DNA from: Actinoplanes octamycinicus
Lineage (GTDB): Bacteria > Actinomycetota > Actinomycetes > Mycobacteriales > Micromonosporaceae
NCBI RefSeq assembly: GCF_014205225.1
Contig: NZ_JACHNB010000001.1
Span: 496,001-560,000 of the forward strand
Direction of reading: 5' to 3'
Length of the DNA stretch: 64,000 nt
The translations under genes were made by a program, and so were the position numbers. Below, in pieces: positions 52,291-61,883 of this stretch (positions within the stretch are counted from its first letter, which is position 1; every line of letters starts with the position of its first letter). The notes below the pieces were generated by a model that was not told the origin of the DNA, ran no database searches, and saw only the letters and a program-made list of their open reading frames with translations.

Positions 52291-53922
52291 TCAGGGCGCC
52301 TTCGTGCAGAACGGGCGGCCGGCGAGTTCGCGGGTCGCGGTGTCGACAGCCTGGTCGAAGCGGCGCATCTCGGGCGGGTAGCCGGTGCGGCGGTCGCGGG
52401 GCAGGCCGGCGCGGAACTGGTCGCGCAGCGTGCAGCGGCGGACGTCGCCGGCCGCGGACCGGTCGAAGTCGACGATCTCCTGGGCCACCCGGTCGTGCAC
52501 GAACGCCGGCTTCTCCGCCGCGGCGGCCGCCCGGTGGTCCCGGTTCGCGCTGGCCGAGACCGCGGCGACGAGGGCCAGCAGCAGGACGCCGCCGAGGGTG
52601 CCGAGCCGGTGTGTCCGGGCGGTCCGGTGGCCGCGGGCGAACAGGCCGGTCAGCAGCGCCACGGTGAGCAACGCCCCGGCCGCCCCGGCGAGCGCGCTGT
52701 CCCGCCAGCCCAGGCCCCACCAGCCGGCCGCGGCGAGCCGCTGCAGCTGCGGGTTGAGCGCGCCCATCGCGGCGGCCGGCAGCAGCACCGCCAGCCCGGT
52801 CCCGGCCAGCGCCCAGGCCTGCCGCCGGTCCGGGGTGTCGTAGCGCGGCAGGTCCGTCCAGAACCGGCGGACCAGCAGGAGCAGCACCACCAGCGCGAGC
52901 GGCAGCGCGGCGGTCAGCGTGTGCCCGTACGGCCCCTCGGTGGCGCGCTGCCAGGTGAACGGCGGCACCCAGGAGGTGAGCCGGTTGGGCAGCGCGGCGA
53001 GCGCGCCGGCCGGCGCCACGTCCGAGCCGGAGTAGCAGTCGCCGGCCGCGCACTTCGCCGCGATGATCACCCGGACCGGTACGGCCACCGGCAGGAACCC
53101 GGCCCAGAGCAGCGCCACGAACCGGGCTCCGGTGCCGCCGGCGGTCTCCCGCCAGGACAGGCCGAGCAGCCGGGCGCGGATCAGCATCACCAGGGTGGCC
53201 AGCGGCACGGCCAGGCAGGCCATCTCGTTGAACGCGGCCAGCGCCGCGCCGAGCAGCACGGCGCCGGTGCCGAGCCGGGCGCCCAGCCGGATCCGGCCGA
53301 CGATCCGGGCGGCCGCCGCACCGACCAGCAGGGCCAGCGCGGCGGTGACGAAGTAGAGGCCGCCGAAGAGCACCGTGGTGCTGGTCCGGCCGGCCGCCAC
53401 GAAACTCCCGCCGACCGCGAACGGCAGCACCGCGGTGGCCAGCGACGGCGGCCCGGCGAACGGGCGGCCCCGGCTCACCACGCACTCGGCCAGCATCACG
53501 GTGGCCAGGGTCAGCACGATGGCGGCGGCGAACGAGACCAGCCGCAGCGAGATGTTGGCGGGCAGTCCGAACAGGTCGGTGAGCCCGAAGGTGACCGCGT
53601 CGAGCAGCCACTCCACCATCCGGCCGAGCGGCCGGAAGTTGCCCAGCGCCAGATACTGCGGGACGGAACGGAACGCCTCGCCGGCCAGCTCCCACGGGCG
53701 GGACAGGTAGCGGGCGCCGTTGGCGTAGACGTTGAACCGGTGGTCGGCGCTGGGCTGCAGGGCGACCAGCGGGGCGAGCACCACCAGCGGGACCAGCGCG
53801 CAGTGCAGCAGGATGCCGCGCCAGACCGGCCGCCAGGGCCGTGGGGGCGCCGGGTCGGCCGCGGGCCGCCGCCCGGCGCCGGGGTCCGGCCGTACGGTGG
53901 CGCTCGGGGCCTCGGCTGTCAC
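52291..53922 (-). CDS. Polytopic membrane protein of the glycan region, function unknown
   Basis: 543 residues. About ten hydrophobic segments are visible between residues 35 and 460 (ILLHCALVPLVVLAPLVAL, FAAAIVLTLATVMLAECVV, LYFVTAALALLVGAAAARI and others). A C-terminal soluble part of about 85 residues contains paired Cys (RRCTLRDQF, GRPFCTKAP). The layout (ADHRFNVYANGARYLSRPWE after the first helix, large outside loops) resembles GT-C-type glycosyltransferases or O-antigen-like membrane proteins, but no DxD/ExD motif is obvious near the first loop. It is divergent from the acyltransferase. Confidence 0.65.
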   Translation of the reverse strand: MTAEAPSATVRPDPGAGRRPAADPAPPRPWRPVWRGILLHCALVPLVVLAPLVALQPSADHRFNVYANGARYLSRPWELAGEAFRSVPQYLALGNFRPLGRMVEWLLDAVTFGLTDLFGLPANISLRLVSFAAAIVLTLATVMLAECVVSRGRPFAGPPSLATAVLPFAVGGSFVAAGRTSTTVLFGGLYFVTAALALLVGAAAARIVGRIRLGARLGTGAVLLGAALAAFNEMACLAVPLATLVMLIRARLLGLSWRETAGGTGARFVALLWAGFLPVAVPVRVIIAAKCAAGDCYSGSDVAPAGALAALPNRLTSWVPPFTWQRATEGPYGHTLTAALPLALVVLLLLVRRFWTDLPRYDTPDRRQAWALAGTGLAVLLPAAAMGALNPQLQRLAAAGWWGLGWRDSALAGAAGALLTVALLTGLFARGHRTARTHRLGTLGGVLLLALVAAVSASANRDHRAAAAAEKPAFVHDRVAQEIVDFDRSAAGDVRRCTLRDQFRAGLPRDRRTGYPPEMRRFDQAVDTATRELAGRPFCTKAP

Positions 53923-54007
53923 ACCAGAGGCAACGACCTCGCCGGTGTCGGGTTGCGACGCACCCGACAGGCCGACACCCGATCGCGGGGCGGCGCGTTA
54001 GAGGGCG

Positions 54008-55969
54008 ATGAGCCTGTCGCCGAACTTCCGTTCCGATCTCGAGGGCCTGCGCGCGATCGCGGTGCTCCTGGTCGTGCTGGGCCATGCCGGGGTGCCGTTC
54101 GCCGCGGGCGGCTACGTGGGCGTGGACGTCTTCTTCGTGATCTCCGGGTTCCTGATCACCTCGCTGCTGCTGCGCGAGCGGGCGGCGACCGGCCGGGTGT
54201 CGATCCGCCGGTTCTACGCCCGGCGCGCCCTGCGGCTGCTGCCGGCCGCCGCGCTGGTGCTGGTCTGCACGCTGGTCGCGGCCCGGCTGTGGCTGCCCGC
54301 GATCCGGCTGGGCGAGCTGGCCGAGGACGCGCTGTCGGCCGCCGGGTACGTGGCGAATCTGCGGTTCGCGTCCACCGGCACGGACTACCTGAACGCGGAC
54401 GCCCCGCCGTCGCCGTTCCAGCACTTCTGGTCGCTCGCGGTGGAGGAGCAGTTCTACCTGTTCTGGCCGCTGCTGCTGATGCTGCCGAAACGCAAGCCGC
54501 TGCTGGTCACGCTGGTGGCCGCCTCGTTCGCGGCCGCGGTGTGGGAGACCGCGCGGTCGGCGCCGTGGGCGTACTTCGGCCCGCACACCCGGGCGTGGGA
54601 GCTGGGCGCCGGCGCGCTGATCGCGGTCTTCGCGCCCCGGCTGGAGAACCGGTGGCTGGGCCTGGCCGGGTTGGCCGGGATCCTGGGCGCCGCGCTGTGG
54701 CTGGACGACGGCACGTCGTACCCTGGCTTCTTCGCCCTGCTCCCGGTCGCCGGCGCGGCGGCCGTGCTGATCGGCGGGTGCCGGCCGCTGGCGGCCCGGC
54801 CGCTGCAGGCGGTCGGGCGGCTGTCCTACGGCTGGTACCTGTGGCACTGGCCGGTCCTGCTGATCGCCCCGGCCGCGCTCGGCGTCGAGCCGTCGGTGCC
54901 GCTCGGGCTGCTGCTCTCGGCCGCCGCGCTGGGCCTGGCCTGGGTGACCTACCACTTGGTGGAGAACCCGGTGCGGCACCACCCGCGGCTGCGGCTGCGC
55001 CCGGTCCGGGCGCTCGGCCTGGGCGCCGGGCTGTCCGCGGCGGTGGCCGCCACCGCGGTCACCATCGCGCTGCTGCCGCACCCGGTGCCGGCCGGCGCGA
55101 CGATCCGGGACCTGCGGGCGGCGGCCGCGCACGCCGCCGACCCGTACGCGGTGATCACCCGCGCGGTCCGGGCCGGCCGCCAGGTCCGGGAGCTGCCCGG
55201 CAACCTGGCCCCGGCGCTGGCCCGGGTGAACGCGGACAAGGCCCGGGTGTGGGCGGACCACTGCCACGTCGAGGCGCCGGTGACGGTGGCGCCGGCCGGC
55301 TGCGTCTACGGCGATCCGCGCGCGGCGACGACCGTGGTGCTCTACGGCGACTCGCACGCGGCCCAGTGGTTCCCGGCGCTGGACCGGATCGCGAAGCGGC
55401 GCCACTGGCGGCTGGTGTCGCTGAGCAAGTCCTCCTGCTCGGCGGCCGACCTGCGGCTCTGGCACGACGGGCTGAAGCGGGAGTACACCGAGTGCGCCGC
55501 GTTCCACGCGTCGGCGGTGGCCCGGATCAGGGCGCTGCGGCCCGCGCTGGTGGTGATCGGGTCGAGCTTCAACTACCGGCCGGTGGACACCCGTACCGAA
55601 GAAGCCGCCCAGTGGCGGGCGGCCTGGCAGCGGACCGCGGCCTCGCTCGGGGGACGGGTCGCCTTGATTCTCGACACGCCCTATTTCGCGGAGCGGGTCC
55701 CGGTCTGCGTGGCCCGGCAGGCTCGCCTGAAGCGCGTCAACCGGTGCGGGAAGAGCGCCTCAGTCGCCCTGCGCGGGCCACAGCAGCGGGCCGCCGTCGC
55801 GGGGCTGACCGGCGTCACCCTGATCAACCCGGTCCCCTGGCTGTGCACGGACTTCTGCCCGCCGATCGTCGGCAACGTGCTGGCCTACCGGGACTCCAAC
55901 CACCTGACCACGACATACGCCCAGACGGTCGCCCCGCTGCTGGAGGCCGCGCTACCGAAGATCGAGTAG
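54008..55969 (+). CDS. Acyltransferase-3 / SGNH fusion (OafA-like O-acetyltransferase)
   Basis: 653 residues. Residues 1-360 are a ten-helix acyltransferase-3 domain: FRSDLEGLRAIAVLLVVLGHAG with the catalytic His, GGYVGVDVFFVISGFLIT, FYARRALRLLPAA and FQHFWSLAVEEQFYLFWPLLL. The extracytoplasmic C-terminal SGNH domain (about 435-653) has VVLYGDSHAAQWFPALD with the nucleophile Ser, VVIGSSFNYRP and the Asp-His pair YRDSNHLTTTYA. Such proteins move acetyl groups across the membrane onto surface polysaccharide. The last 18 bp overlap the convergent coiled-coil gene. Confidence 0.92.
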   Translation: MSLSPNFRSDLEGLRAIAVLLVVLGHAGVPFAAGGYVGVDVFFVISGFLITSLLLRERAATGRVSIRRFYARRALRLLPAAALVLVCTLVAARLWLPAIRLGELAEDALSAAGYVANLRFASTGTDYLNADAPPSPFQHFWSLAVEEQFYLFWPLLLMLPKRKPLLVTLVAASFAAAVWETARSAPWAYFGPHTRAWELGAGALIAVFAPRLENRWLGLAGLAGILGAALWLDDGTSYPGFFALLPVAGAAAVLIGGCRPLAARPLQAVGRLSYGWYLWHWPVLLIAPAALGVEPSVPLGLLLSAAALGLAWVTYHLVENPVRHHPRLRLRPVRALGLGAGLSAAVAATAVTIALLPHPVPAGATIRDLRAAAAHAADPYAVITRAVRAGRQVRELPGNLAPALARVNADKARVWADHCHVEAPVTVAPAGCVYGDPRAATTVVLYGDSHAAQWFPALDRIAKRRHWRLVSLSKSSCSAADLRLWHDGLKREYTECAAFHASAVARIRALRPALVVIGSSFNYRPVDTRTEEAAQWRAAWQRTAASLGGRVALILDTPYFAERVPVCVARQARLKRVNRCGKSASVALRGPQQRAAVAGLTGVTLINPVPWLCTDFCPPIVGNVLAYRDSNHLTTTYAQTVAPLLEAALPKIE

Positions 55970-56617
55970 GTCGGAGAGGACCGGCGGGTGCTGCCGGTCC
56001 ACCACCACGGTCCGCTCGGTGGCGTGGTCCCGGCACAGCTGGGCCAGCCGCTCGGCGAGCAAATCGTCCCAGGCGCGGTCCGGCCGGTGCCGCTCCCAGG
56101 TGGCCCGGTCCGGCAGGTACTCCAGCAGCACCCCGAGCTTGCGCAGCAGCGAGAACGCCGGATCGTCGGTGAGCACCACCGGCCGGTGGTCCGGCGTGAC
56201 CAGCAGCCGCTGGTTGACCGTCACCAGGAAGTCGCGCAGCGCGTCGTGGTCCAGCCCGATCGCGACGTACAGGTGGGCCGGGCGCCGCTGGGCGGCCGGC
56301 TGCCGGGTCACCTGCTCGGGCACCACCGGCCCGCCGCCGGTCCGCGGCCGCAGCCGCCGGAGCAGCCCGCGGACCAGCCGGGGCGAGGTGTGCCAGGGGT
56401 CCTTGACGAACGACACCAGCGCCCGGCCGAGCCGGTACGACCCGCTGCTGCGCAACCGCCGGCTCTTCTCCCGTTCCCGGTCGCGCTGCTCGGTGAGCCG
56501 CTCGCACCGGGCCCGCCAGGAGTCGCGCTCCAGCTCCACCGAGCGCATCCGCCCGGTCAGCGCCGCGACCTCCCACTGCAGTTTCTCGAACTCCGGCTTA
56601 ACTGATAAGTCGGACAT
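55952..56617 (-). CDS. Coiled-coil protein of unknown function in the glycan cluster
   Basis: 221 residues. Residues 5-60 form a coiled coil (FEKLQWEVAALTGRMRSVEL, RDREREKSRRLRSSGSYRLGRALVSF). SGSYRLGRAL resembles the short motif often found at ends of glycosyltransferase-associated coiled coils. Residues 110-221 are a compact alpha/beta domain (LYVAIGLDHDALRDFLVTVNQRLL, RPVVLTDDPAFSLLRKLGVLLEYLPD, RTVVVDR) of no recognised family, possibly a degenerate glycosyltransferase or binding module. It is separated from the two-module transferase by 3 bp, so co-transcribed and coupled. Confidence 0.7.
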   Translation of the reverse strand: MSDLSVKPEFEKLQWEVAALTGRMRSVELERDSWRARCERLTEQRDREREKSRRLRSSGSYRLGRALVSFVKDPWHTSPRLVRGLLRRLRPRTGGGPVVPEQVTRQPAAQRRPAHLYVAIGLDHDALRDFLVTVNQRLLVTPDHRPVVLTDDPAFSLLRKLGVLLEYLPDRATWERHRPDRAWDDLLAERLAQLCRDHATERTVVVDRQHPPVLSDLLDLR

Positions 56618-56620
56618 GTT

Positions 56621-58795
56621 TTACGCTCCGCTTCGTCCGTTCTCCGCGGCCAGCCCCGCCAGCCAGCGCGCCGCTGCTTCCGCCCCGTTGCCGAACCCGA
56701 CCTCCGCGCAGCGCCGGGCGAGCTGGGCCCGCACCTCCGGCCGGACCGCCTCGGCCAGCACCCGGTCCAGCTCGTCGCTCTCCGGGTCCTCGACGCACAG
56801 GGCCGCGCCGGTCGACGCCGCGAACCGGGCCCGGGCCACCTGGTCGTCCAGCGAGGTCGCCCGGTTCGGCACGAACACCGTCGGCACCTGGAACGCGAGC
56901 AGCTCGTGGAACGAGTTGTAACCGGACGCGGCGACCACCAGGTCCACTCCGCGCAGATATCGGCTGATCGGGTACACCTTGACCACCCGGGCGCCGGGCA
57001 CCGTGGGCATCGGGTCGGTGGCGATCATCGACTCGGCGAGCAGCACCTGGAAGCCGGCCTCACGCAGGTGCCGGGCGATCCGGCCGACCGGGGAGGCGAT
57101 GTCGTTGATGTTGCCGGCGCCGAGCTGCAACAGCGCGGCCGGGCGGCCCTCCTCGATGCCCAGCACGGCCCGTGCCTCATCCGGCCCGACCAGGTCGGAC
57201 CGGTCCAGCAGCATGATCGGGTCGACCGGGTGCACGCCGGCCCGGTCGGCCACGGTCGGCCCCTCGTCGGCGGGCGCGGCGAACTCGCCGGGCTCCAGGA
57301 CCCCGTCGAACGCGCCGCGCTTCGCGATCCACTCGGCGCCGGTCTCCCGGCGCCACATCGGCCGGCGCACCCAGACCCAGGTGACGTCCGGGCGGGCGGC
57401 GGCGGCCGCGACGATGCCGTCGTGCGGGACGCTGTCCACCGCGACGACGGCCGGGCGGTGCAGGTCGACCAGGTGCTCCAGGCGGGACTGCAGGAAGCCG
57501 GCCCAGCGCTGCTTGGGCAGGCCGAGCACGGCGCGGGACGGCAGGTACTCGGTGAGGAAGCCCTCCCGGTGGGCGACCGAGGCGCCGTACGACTGGGTGG
57601 CGATCACCGCGGGGCAGCTCTCCGGCAGCCGCCGCCCGATCGCCATCAGCCGGGACAGGTGGCCCAGGCCGGCGCCGTTGTCGCTGAGCATCAGCACCGG
57701 CCGGGGGCGGGGCGCGGGGTCGCGGCGGACGAGCGCCGGGGCGCGGTGCGCGGCCGGCCGGGCGCCCGCCCCGCGCGCCGCGAGCCGGGCCAGGTGGGAG
57801 GCGACGCCGTACCGGGTCTCGACGAACTCGCGAGCCTGCGCGGCCACCGCCCGGTACCGCTCCTGGTCCGCCCACAGGGCACGGACCAGCGGTTCCACGC
57901 CGGCCGGGGTGGTGTAGAGCGCGGCGTCGCCGAAGATCGGGCGGAAGTGCTCGCCGATGATCACCGGCACCCCGGCGGCCATCGCCTCCAGGATGGTCCG
58001 GCCGAACGCCTCGACCAGGTCGGGGTCGTGGAAGTAGACGAAGAAGTCGATGGTGCGGAGGAAGTCGGCCGGTTGTTCACCGCCGAACGGGATGATCTCC
58101 CAGTTCGCCGGGCGCCGGCCGAGCAGCCGTGTGGCGATCTCACCGCCACCGAGGATTCGTACCCTTAAGTCCGGTTTATCGGGATAAGCTTGGAGCAGCT
58201 CGTCGGCCGCGCGGGGCCACTTCACCGCATCCGCGCGCCCATGCCGCCCGATGACCGGCAAATCGCCGTTTTTCGGGGCACGGGACGGCCAGTCCGCCAC
58301 GTCGATGATCTCGTGCCAGTCCTCGGCCGACAGCCCGGGCAGCATCCCGCGGATCTGCGGACTGATCGGCGTCCACTCCACCGACGGGCCGAAGTACAGC
58401 TCGACCCGGTCCCGCACCTGCGCGAAGTCGTAGTAACGGGTCGGGTCGGCCGAGTCCCCGGGCGCCTGGTTGAGCACCATCACGGTGTGCTCGGCGTGCA
58501 CCCGGGGCACCACGGCCAGGTCGGCCGTGAAGATCCGCGGCTGCCGGATCACCAGCAGCCGGGCGTTGACCGCGGCGTCCGGGGTGGCCAGCTCGGCCAG
58601 CCCGTCCCGGAGCAGCTCGGCGATCCGCGGGCTGAACGGCAGCCCGTCCCGGTTGTGCGGGGAGGGCACGTGCACCAGGATCGTGCGCAATCCGGCCTCG
58701 GCCTGGGCCCGCACCTCGGCCGCGATGGCCGCCGAATTGCCGCCCGGGTACCGGAAGTCCGAGAGGATCGCCACGTCATGGACGGTCGCGGTCAT
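56621..58795 (-). CDS. Two-module glycosyltransferase (GT4-like plus MurG/GT28-like)
   Basis: 724 residues from the ATG at 58795 with GGAG 9 nt upstream. Residues 1-350 are GT-B: AILSDFRYPGGNSAAIAAEV at the N-terminus and EAFGRTILEAMAAGVPVIIGEHFRPIF near residue 262, a GT4-type donor site. A basic linker (HRAPALVRRDPAPRPRP) joins residues 365-724, a second GT-B unit: VLMLSDNGAGLGHLSRLMAIGRRL and VVAASGYNSFHELLAFQVPTVFVPN near 623, as in MurG-like transferases. The fusion may add two sugars in sequence to one acceptor. The ORF is coupled to the coiled-coil gene downstream and divergent from the GT2 gene. Confidence 0.85.
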   Translation of the reverse strand: MTATVHDVAILSDFRYPGGNSAAIAAEVRAQAEAGLRTILVHVPSPHNRDGLPFSPRIAELLRDGLAELATPDAAVNARLLVIRQPRIFTADLAVVPRVHAEHTVMVLNQAPGDSADPTRYYDFAQVRDRVELYFGPSVEWTPISPQIRGMLPGLSAEDWHEIIDVADWPSRAPKNGDLPVIGRHGRADAVKWPRAADELLQAYPDKPDLRVRILGGGEIATRLLGRRPANWEIIPFGGEQPADFLRTIDFFVYFHDPDLVEAFGRTILEAMAAGVPVIIGEHFRPIFGDAALYTTPAGVEPLVRALWADQERYRAVAAQAREFVETRYGVASHLARLAARGAGARPAAHRAPALVRRDPAPRPRPVLMLSDNGAGLGHLSRLMAIGRRLPESCPAVIATQSYGASVAHREGFLTEYLPSRAVLGLPKQRWAGFLQSRLEHLVDLHRPAVVAVDSVPHDGIVAAAAARPDVTWVWVRRPMWRRETGAEWIAKRGAFDGVLEPGEFAAPADEGPTVADRAGVHPVDPIMLLDRSDLVGPDEARAVLGIEEGRPAALLQLGAGNINDIASPVGRIARHLREAGFQVLLAESMIATDPMPTVPGARVVKVYPISRYLRGVDLVVAASGYNSFHELLAFQVPTVFVPNRATSLDDQVARARFAASTGAALCVEDPESDELDRVLAEAVRPEVRAQLARRCAEVGFGNGAEAAARWLAGLAAENGRSGA

Positions 58796-58896
58796 GATCG
58801 TGTACTCCGTTGCTCGACGACCGGGTTCTCCGCCGGGCACAACGACCCGCGAGGCGATCACGTCACGCGGGCGCCGGGCCGGGCGTTGGGTACACC

Positions 58897-61188
58897 ATGC
58901 GGACGCACATCACCCCGGCCTCCTACGGATCCGCCCTGCTCGAACGGCATCTGCGCGCGCTGCGCCGGACCGGCCCGGACGGACCGGCGACGGCCGCGAT
59001 CCAGGCCCGGTCGGCCGACGCCCGGGTGCTGCTCGCCCACGCGGCCGGCGTCCCCGACCTGGACGCCCTGCTCACCGCGGTCCGGGCGGGCCGGGCGCCG
59101 GACGGCGATCCGTGGGCGCTCGGCGAGCTGGCCCGGGCGATCGCGCTGCAGGATCTGGAGGCGCACGACCGGGCGGACGGGCTGGCGCTGTTCGACGCGC
59201 TGCTGCGGGCGCACGGTCCGGCCGCGATCGCCCCGGCGCACCAGGGTCTGCACGCCCAGCTGGCCTTCCCGGTCGGCCGGGCCGCCGACCTGCTCGCCCG
59301 CTACCCGAGGATTCCCCGGCCGATCCGCGAGGCGCTCGCCGTGGACCTGGCCGAGCCGGGCGAGTGGCTGGCCCGGTTCACCAGGCTCCTCCCGGCGCCG
59401 GGCATCACGCTCGCCGACGGGCCGGGGCCGCGCTTCGACCGGATCGTGCCGGGCGTGGTCCCGCGGGTCGACGACCCGCACCGGATCACCACGATCGTCA
59501 CCACCTACCGGCCCGGCCCGGCGCTGCTGGTCACGGTCCGGTCGCTGGTCGCGCAGAGCTGGGCCAACCAGGAGATCCTGATCGTCGACGACGGCTCCGG
59601 ACCGGCGCCGGTGCTGGACGAGGCCGCCGGCCTGGACCCGCGGATCCGGGTGCTCCGGCTCGCCGTGAACGGCGGCACCTACCTGGCCCGCAACGCCGGC
59701 CTGGACGCCGCCACCGGCGACTTCGTCACCTTCCAGGACTCCGACGACTGGTCCCACCCGCTGCGGCTGGAACGCCAGGTGGCGCCGCTGCTCGCCGACC
59801 CGGCGCTGGTCGCGACCACCTCGGCCGGGATGCGGGTGACCGGCGACCTGGTGGTGACCCGGCCCGGCCATCCGCAGCACCGCTCCTACAACCTGTCGTC
59901 GCTGATGCTGCGCCGCCCGCTCGCCCTGGCACGGCTCGGCTACCTGGACACCGTCCGCAAGGGCGCCGACGCGGAGTACGTGGAACGGGCCCGCGCGGTG
60001 TTCGGCCGGCCCGCGGTGCCGCACCTGGGTGGCGAGACGCTGGCCCTGATCCGGCTCTCCGGCACCTCACTGTCCAGCGCGGACATGGCCCCGGGCTGGA
60101 TGCACCCGGCGCGGCAGGCGTACCTCTCCGCCTTCCAGGCCTGGCACCGCCGGGTCGCCGGCGGCCGCGAGCCGGCCGTGCGCCCGCGGGAGCCGCAGCG
60201 GCGGGTGTTCGCCGCGCCGCGCCGGCTGACCGAGACCACGCCGGCCACGGTGACCGTCGACCTGGTCCTGGCCGCCGACTTCAGCGCACCCGAGCACGCC
60301 GCGCCGCTCCGGGCGCTGCTCGCCCAGCCGTCGGTCTCGGTCGCCGCGCTGCACCTGCCGGTCCTCGGCGGGGCCACCCGCAACCTCGACCCGGACGTGC
60401 AACGCCTGATCAACACCGGCGCGGCCGAGCAGATCCAGCTGACCGACCGGGTCCACACCGGACTGCTGCTGGTCCGCGGCCCGGCCGGGCTGGCCTTCGC
60501 GACCAGTCTGCCCAGCGGGATCCGGGCCGACCGGGTGGTGATCGAGGAGGATCCGGCGTGGCCGGCCGCGGCGGCGGCCGGCGCGGCGGCGGCCCGGCGG
60601 ATGTTCGGCGGCGAGGTGACCTTCGCGGCGCTGCCGTGCACGGTGGACGCCCGCCGGTGGCAGACGTCGCGCCGGGAGCCGGCCGCCGACCGGCCGGTCC
60701 TCGGCCGGTTCCTCGCCGACGACCACGATCCGTTGCGGTCGCTGCGCCGGTCACTGCGCGATTCCCCGGATCTCGACGTACGCCTTCTGCACCGTGCCGC
60801 CGATCCCACCACCCGCCCGCCCCTGCACTGGCTGGTCTACCAGCCCACCGACGTCACGCCCCGGTCCTTCCTGCACCAGCTCGACTTCTACCTGGGCGAC
60901 GCCGACCCTCCGGCGGACCTGCTCGCTCCGCTGGCGGCCGGCTGCGTCCTGCTGCTGCCCCCGGACCGGGAGCCGGAGTACGGCCCGGCCGCTGTCTACT
61001 GCACCCCGGCCGACCTGTCCCGGACGCTGCGCCGGCTGCACCGCAGCCCGCAGCGCTACGCGGCCCAGTCGGCCCGGTCCCTGGCATTCGCCCGCCGCCA
61101 CGAGCCGGGCCGCTGGGCGGACGCGGTCCTCGCGCTGCGCACCCGGCCGGCCCTTCCCCACCCGCGGACCGGGCCGGAACCCGGCTGA
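58897..61188 (+). CDS. GT2-family glycosyltransferase with unusual N- and C-terminal domains
   Basis: 763 residues from the ATG at 58897. Residues 1-190 are helical (ADARVLLAHAAGVPDLDALL). Residues 195-420 form a GT-A fold: ITTIVTTYRPGPALLVTVRSL, ILIVDDGSGPAPV, NGGTYLARNAGLDAATGDFVTFQDSDDW, the latter holding the metal-binding DxD-like site. Residues 468-763 are a separate domain (LHLPVLGG, DVQRLINTGAAEQIQLTDRVHTGLLLVRG, WLVYQPTDVTPRSFLHQLDF, GCVLLLPPD). It is repeated in the partial protein at the end of the window. That domain may be a GT-B-like acceptor module. It is divergent from the two-module transferase. Confidence 0.85.
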   Translation: MRTHITPASYGSALLERHLRALRRTGPDGPATAAIQARSADARVLLAHAAGVPDLDALLTAVRAGRAPDGDPWALGELARAIALQDLEAHDRADGLALFDALLRAHGPAAIAPAHQGLHAQLAFPVGRAADLLARYPRIPRPIREALAVDLAEPGEWLARFTRLLPAPGITLADGPGPRFDRIVPGVVPRVDDPHRITTIVTTYRPGPALLVTVRSLVAQSWANQEILIVDDGSGPAPVLDEAAGLDPRIRVLRLAVNGGTYLARNAGLDAATGDFVTFQDSDDWSHPLRLERQVAPLLADPALVATTSAGMRVTGDLVVTRPGHPQHRSYNLSSLMLRRPLALARLGYLDTVRKGADAEYVERARAVFGRPAVPHLGGETLALIRLSGTSLSSADMAPGWMHPARQAYLSAFQAWHRRVAGGREPAVRPREPQRRVFAAPRRLTETTPATVTVDLVLAADFSAPEHAAPLRALLAQPSVSVAALHLPVLGGATRNLDPDVQRLINTGAAEQIQLTDRVHTGLLLVRGPAGLAFATSLPSGIRADRVVIEEDPAWPAAAAAGAAAARRMFGGEVTFAALPCTVDARRWQTSRREPAADRPVLGRFLADDHDPLRSLRRSLRDSPDLDVRLLHRAADPTTRPPLHWLVYQPTDVTPRSFLHQLDFYLGDADPPADLLAPLAAGCVLLLPPDREPEYGPAAVYCTPADLSRTLRRLHRSPQRYAAQSARSLAFARRHEPGRWADAVLALRTRPALPHPRTGPEPG

Positions 61189-61277
61189 CCCGCCCGGATC
61201 CCGGCAACCGAACAGCGACGCGTCGACACCCTTACGGCAGTCATGTCGGCCGGAGCGCGGGCCGAAGAGAACGGTGA

Positions 61278-61300
61278 GCCTGGCGACGAGCCAGGCGCCG
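61278..61300 (+). promoter_or_regulatory. Leader hairpin upstream of the CAP-domain gene
   Basis: GCCTGGC (61278-61284) pairs with GCCAGGC (61290-61296) around GACGA, with flanking CGG/CCG pairs. It ends 20 nt before the TTG start. It might be part of a structured leader; no known riboswitch consensus was recognised. Confidence 0.3.
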
Positions 61301-61319
61301 TACTCCGAAAGGGTTCGCC

Positions 61320-61805
61320 TTGCGCTCGCTGTTCCGTCGCTTCGCCGTCATCGCCGCTCTCGCCCCGGCCGCCGCCTTCGGTGTGGCGCTCGCCGCGACC
61401 CCGGCCGACGCCGCGCCGGTGTCCGAGGCGTCGCTGCAGGCCGACATCGTCCGGCTGACCAACGTGCAGCGTGCCGCGCACGGCTGCGGCGCGCTGACGG
61501 TGGACTCGCGGCTGACCACCGCGGCCCGCGGGCACAGCGCCTACATGGCGCAGTCCGGGGCGTTCAGCCACACCGGCAAGGGCGGGTCCACCTTCGTCGC
61601 CCGGGAGAAGGCGGCCGGTTACCCGAAGCCGTCCGCGGAGAACATCGCCTGGGGTTACCGCACCGGCAAGGACGTGGTGAACGCCTGGATGAAGAGCCCG
61701 GGGCACCGCGCGAACATCCTGAACTGCAAGTCCAAGACGGTCGGTGTGGGCGCCGTTTACAGCAAGGGCGGCGCGCCCTACTACACCCAGGACTTCGGCT
61801 ACTGA
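61320..61805 (+). CDS. Secreted CAP-domain (SCP/PR1-like) protein
   Basis: 161 residues from a TTG with AAAGGG 6 nt upstream. A Sec signal peptide covers residues 1-31 (RSLFRRFAVIAALAPAAAFG, cleavage after PADAA). The CAP domain begins LQADIVRLTNVQRAAHGCGALTVD and has both CAP-type His: GHSAYMAQSGAFSHTG and SPGHRANILNCKSKTVGVG. AENIAWGYRTGKDVVNAWMKSP is the typical fourth motif. Two Cys (AHGCGAL, LNCKSK) probably form a disulfide. CAP proteins act outside the cell, with unclear biochemical roles. It stands alone between the GT2 and methyltransferase genes. Confidence 0.92.
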   Translation: MRSLFRRFAVIAALAPAAAFGVALAATPADAAPVSEASLQADIVRLTNVQRAAHGCGALTVDSRLTTAARGHSAYMAQSGAFSHTGKGGSTFVAREKAAGYPKPSAENIAWGYRTGKDVVNAWMKSPGHRANILNCKSKTVGVGAVYSKGGAPYYTQDFGY

Positions 61806-61883
61806 GCCGATGGCCGCGCTCGGCTCGGGGGCATGTCGCCCGGTGAGCCGGACCGCGGCCGAAGACAGCCCGCTTCGCGGGTG

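Noticed and set aside
61240..61319. A c-di-AMP (ydaO) or c-di-GMP riboswitch upstream of the CAP gene
   Set aside because: CAP and cell-wall genes are sometimes under such switches, but the conserved core sequences were not found; only a simple hairpin is visible.
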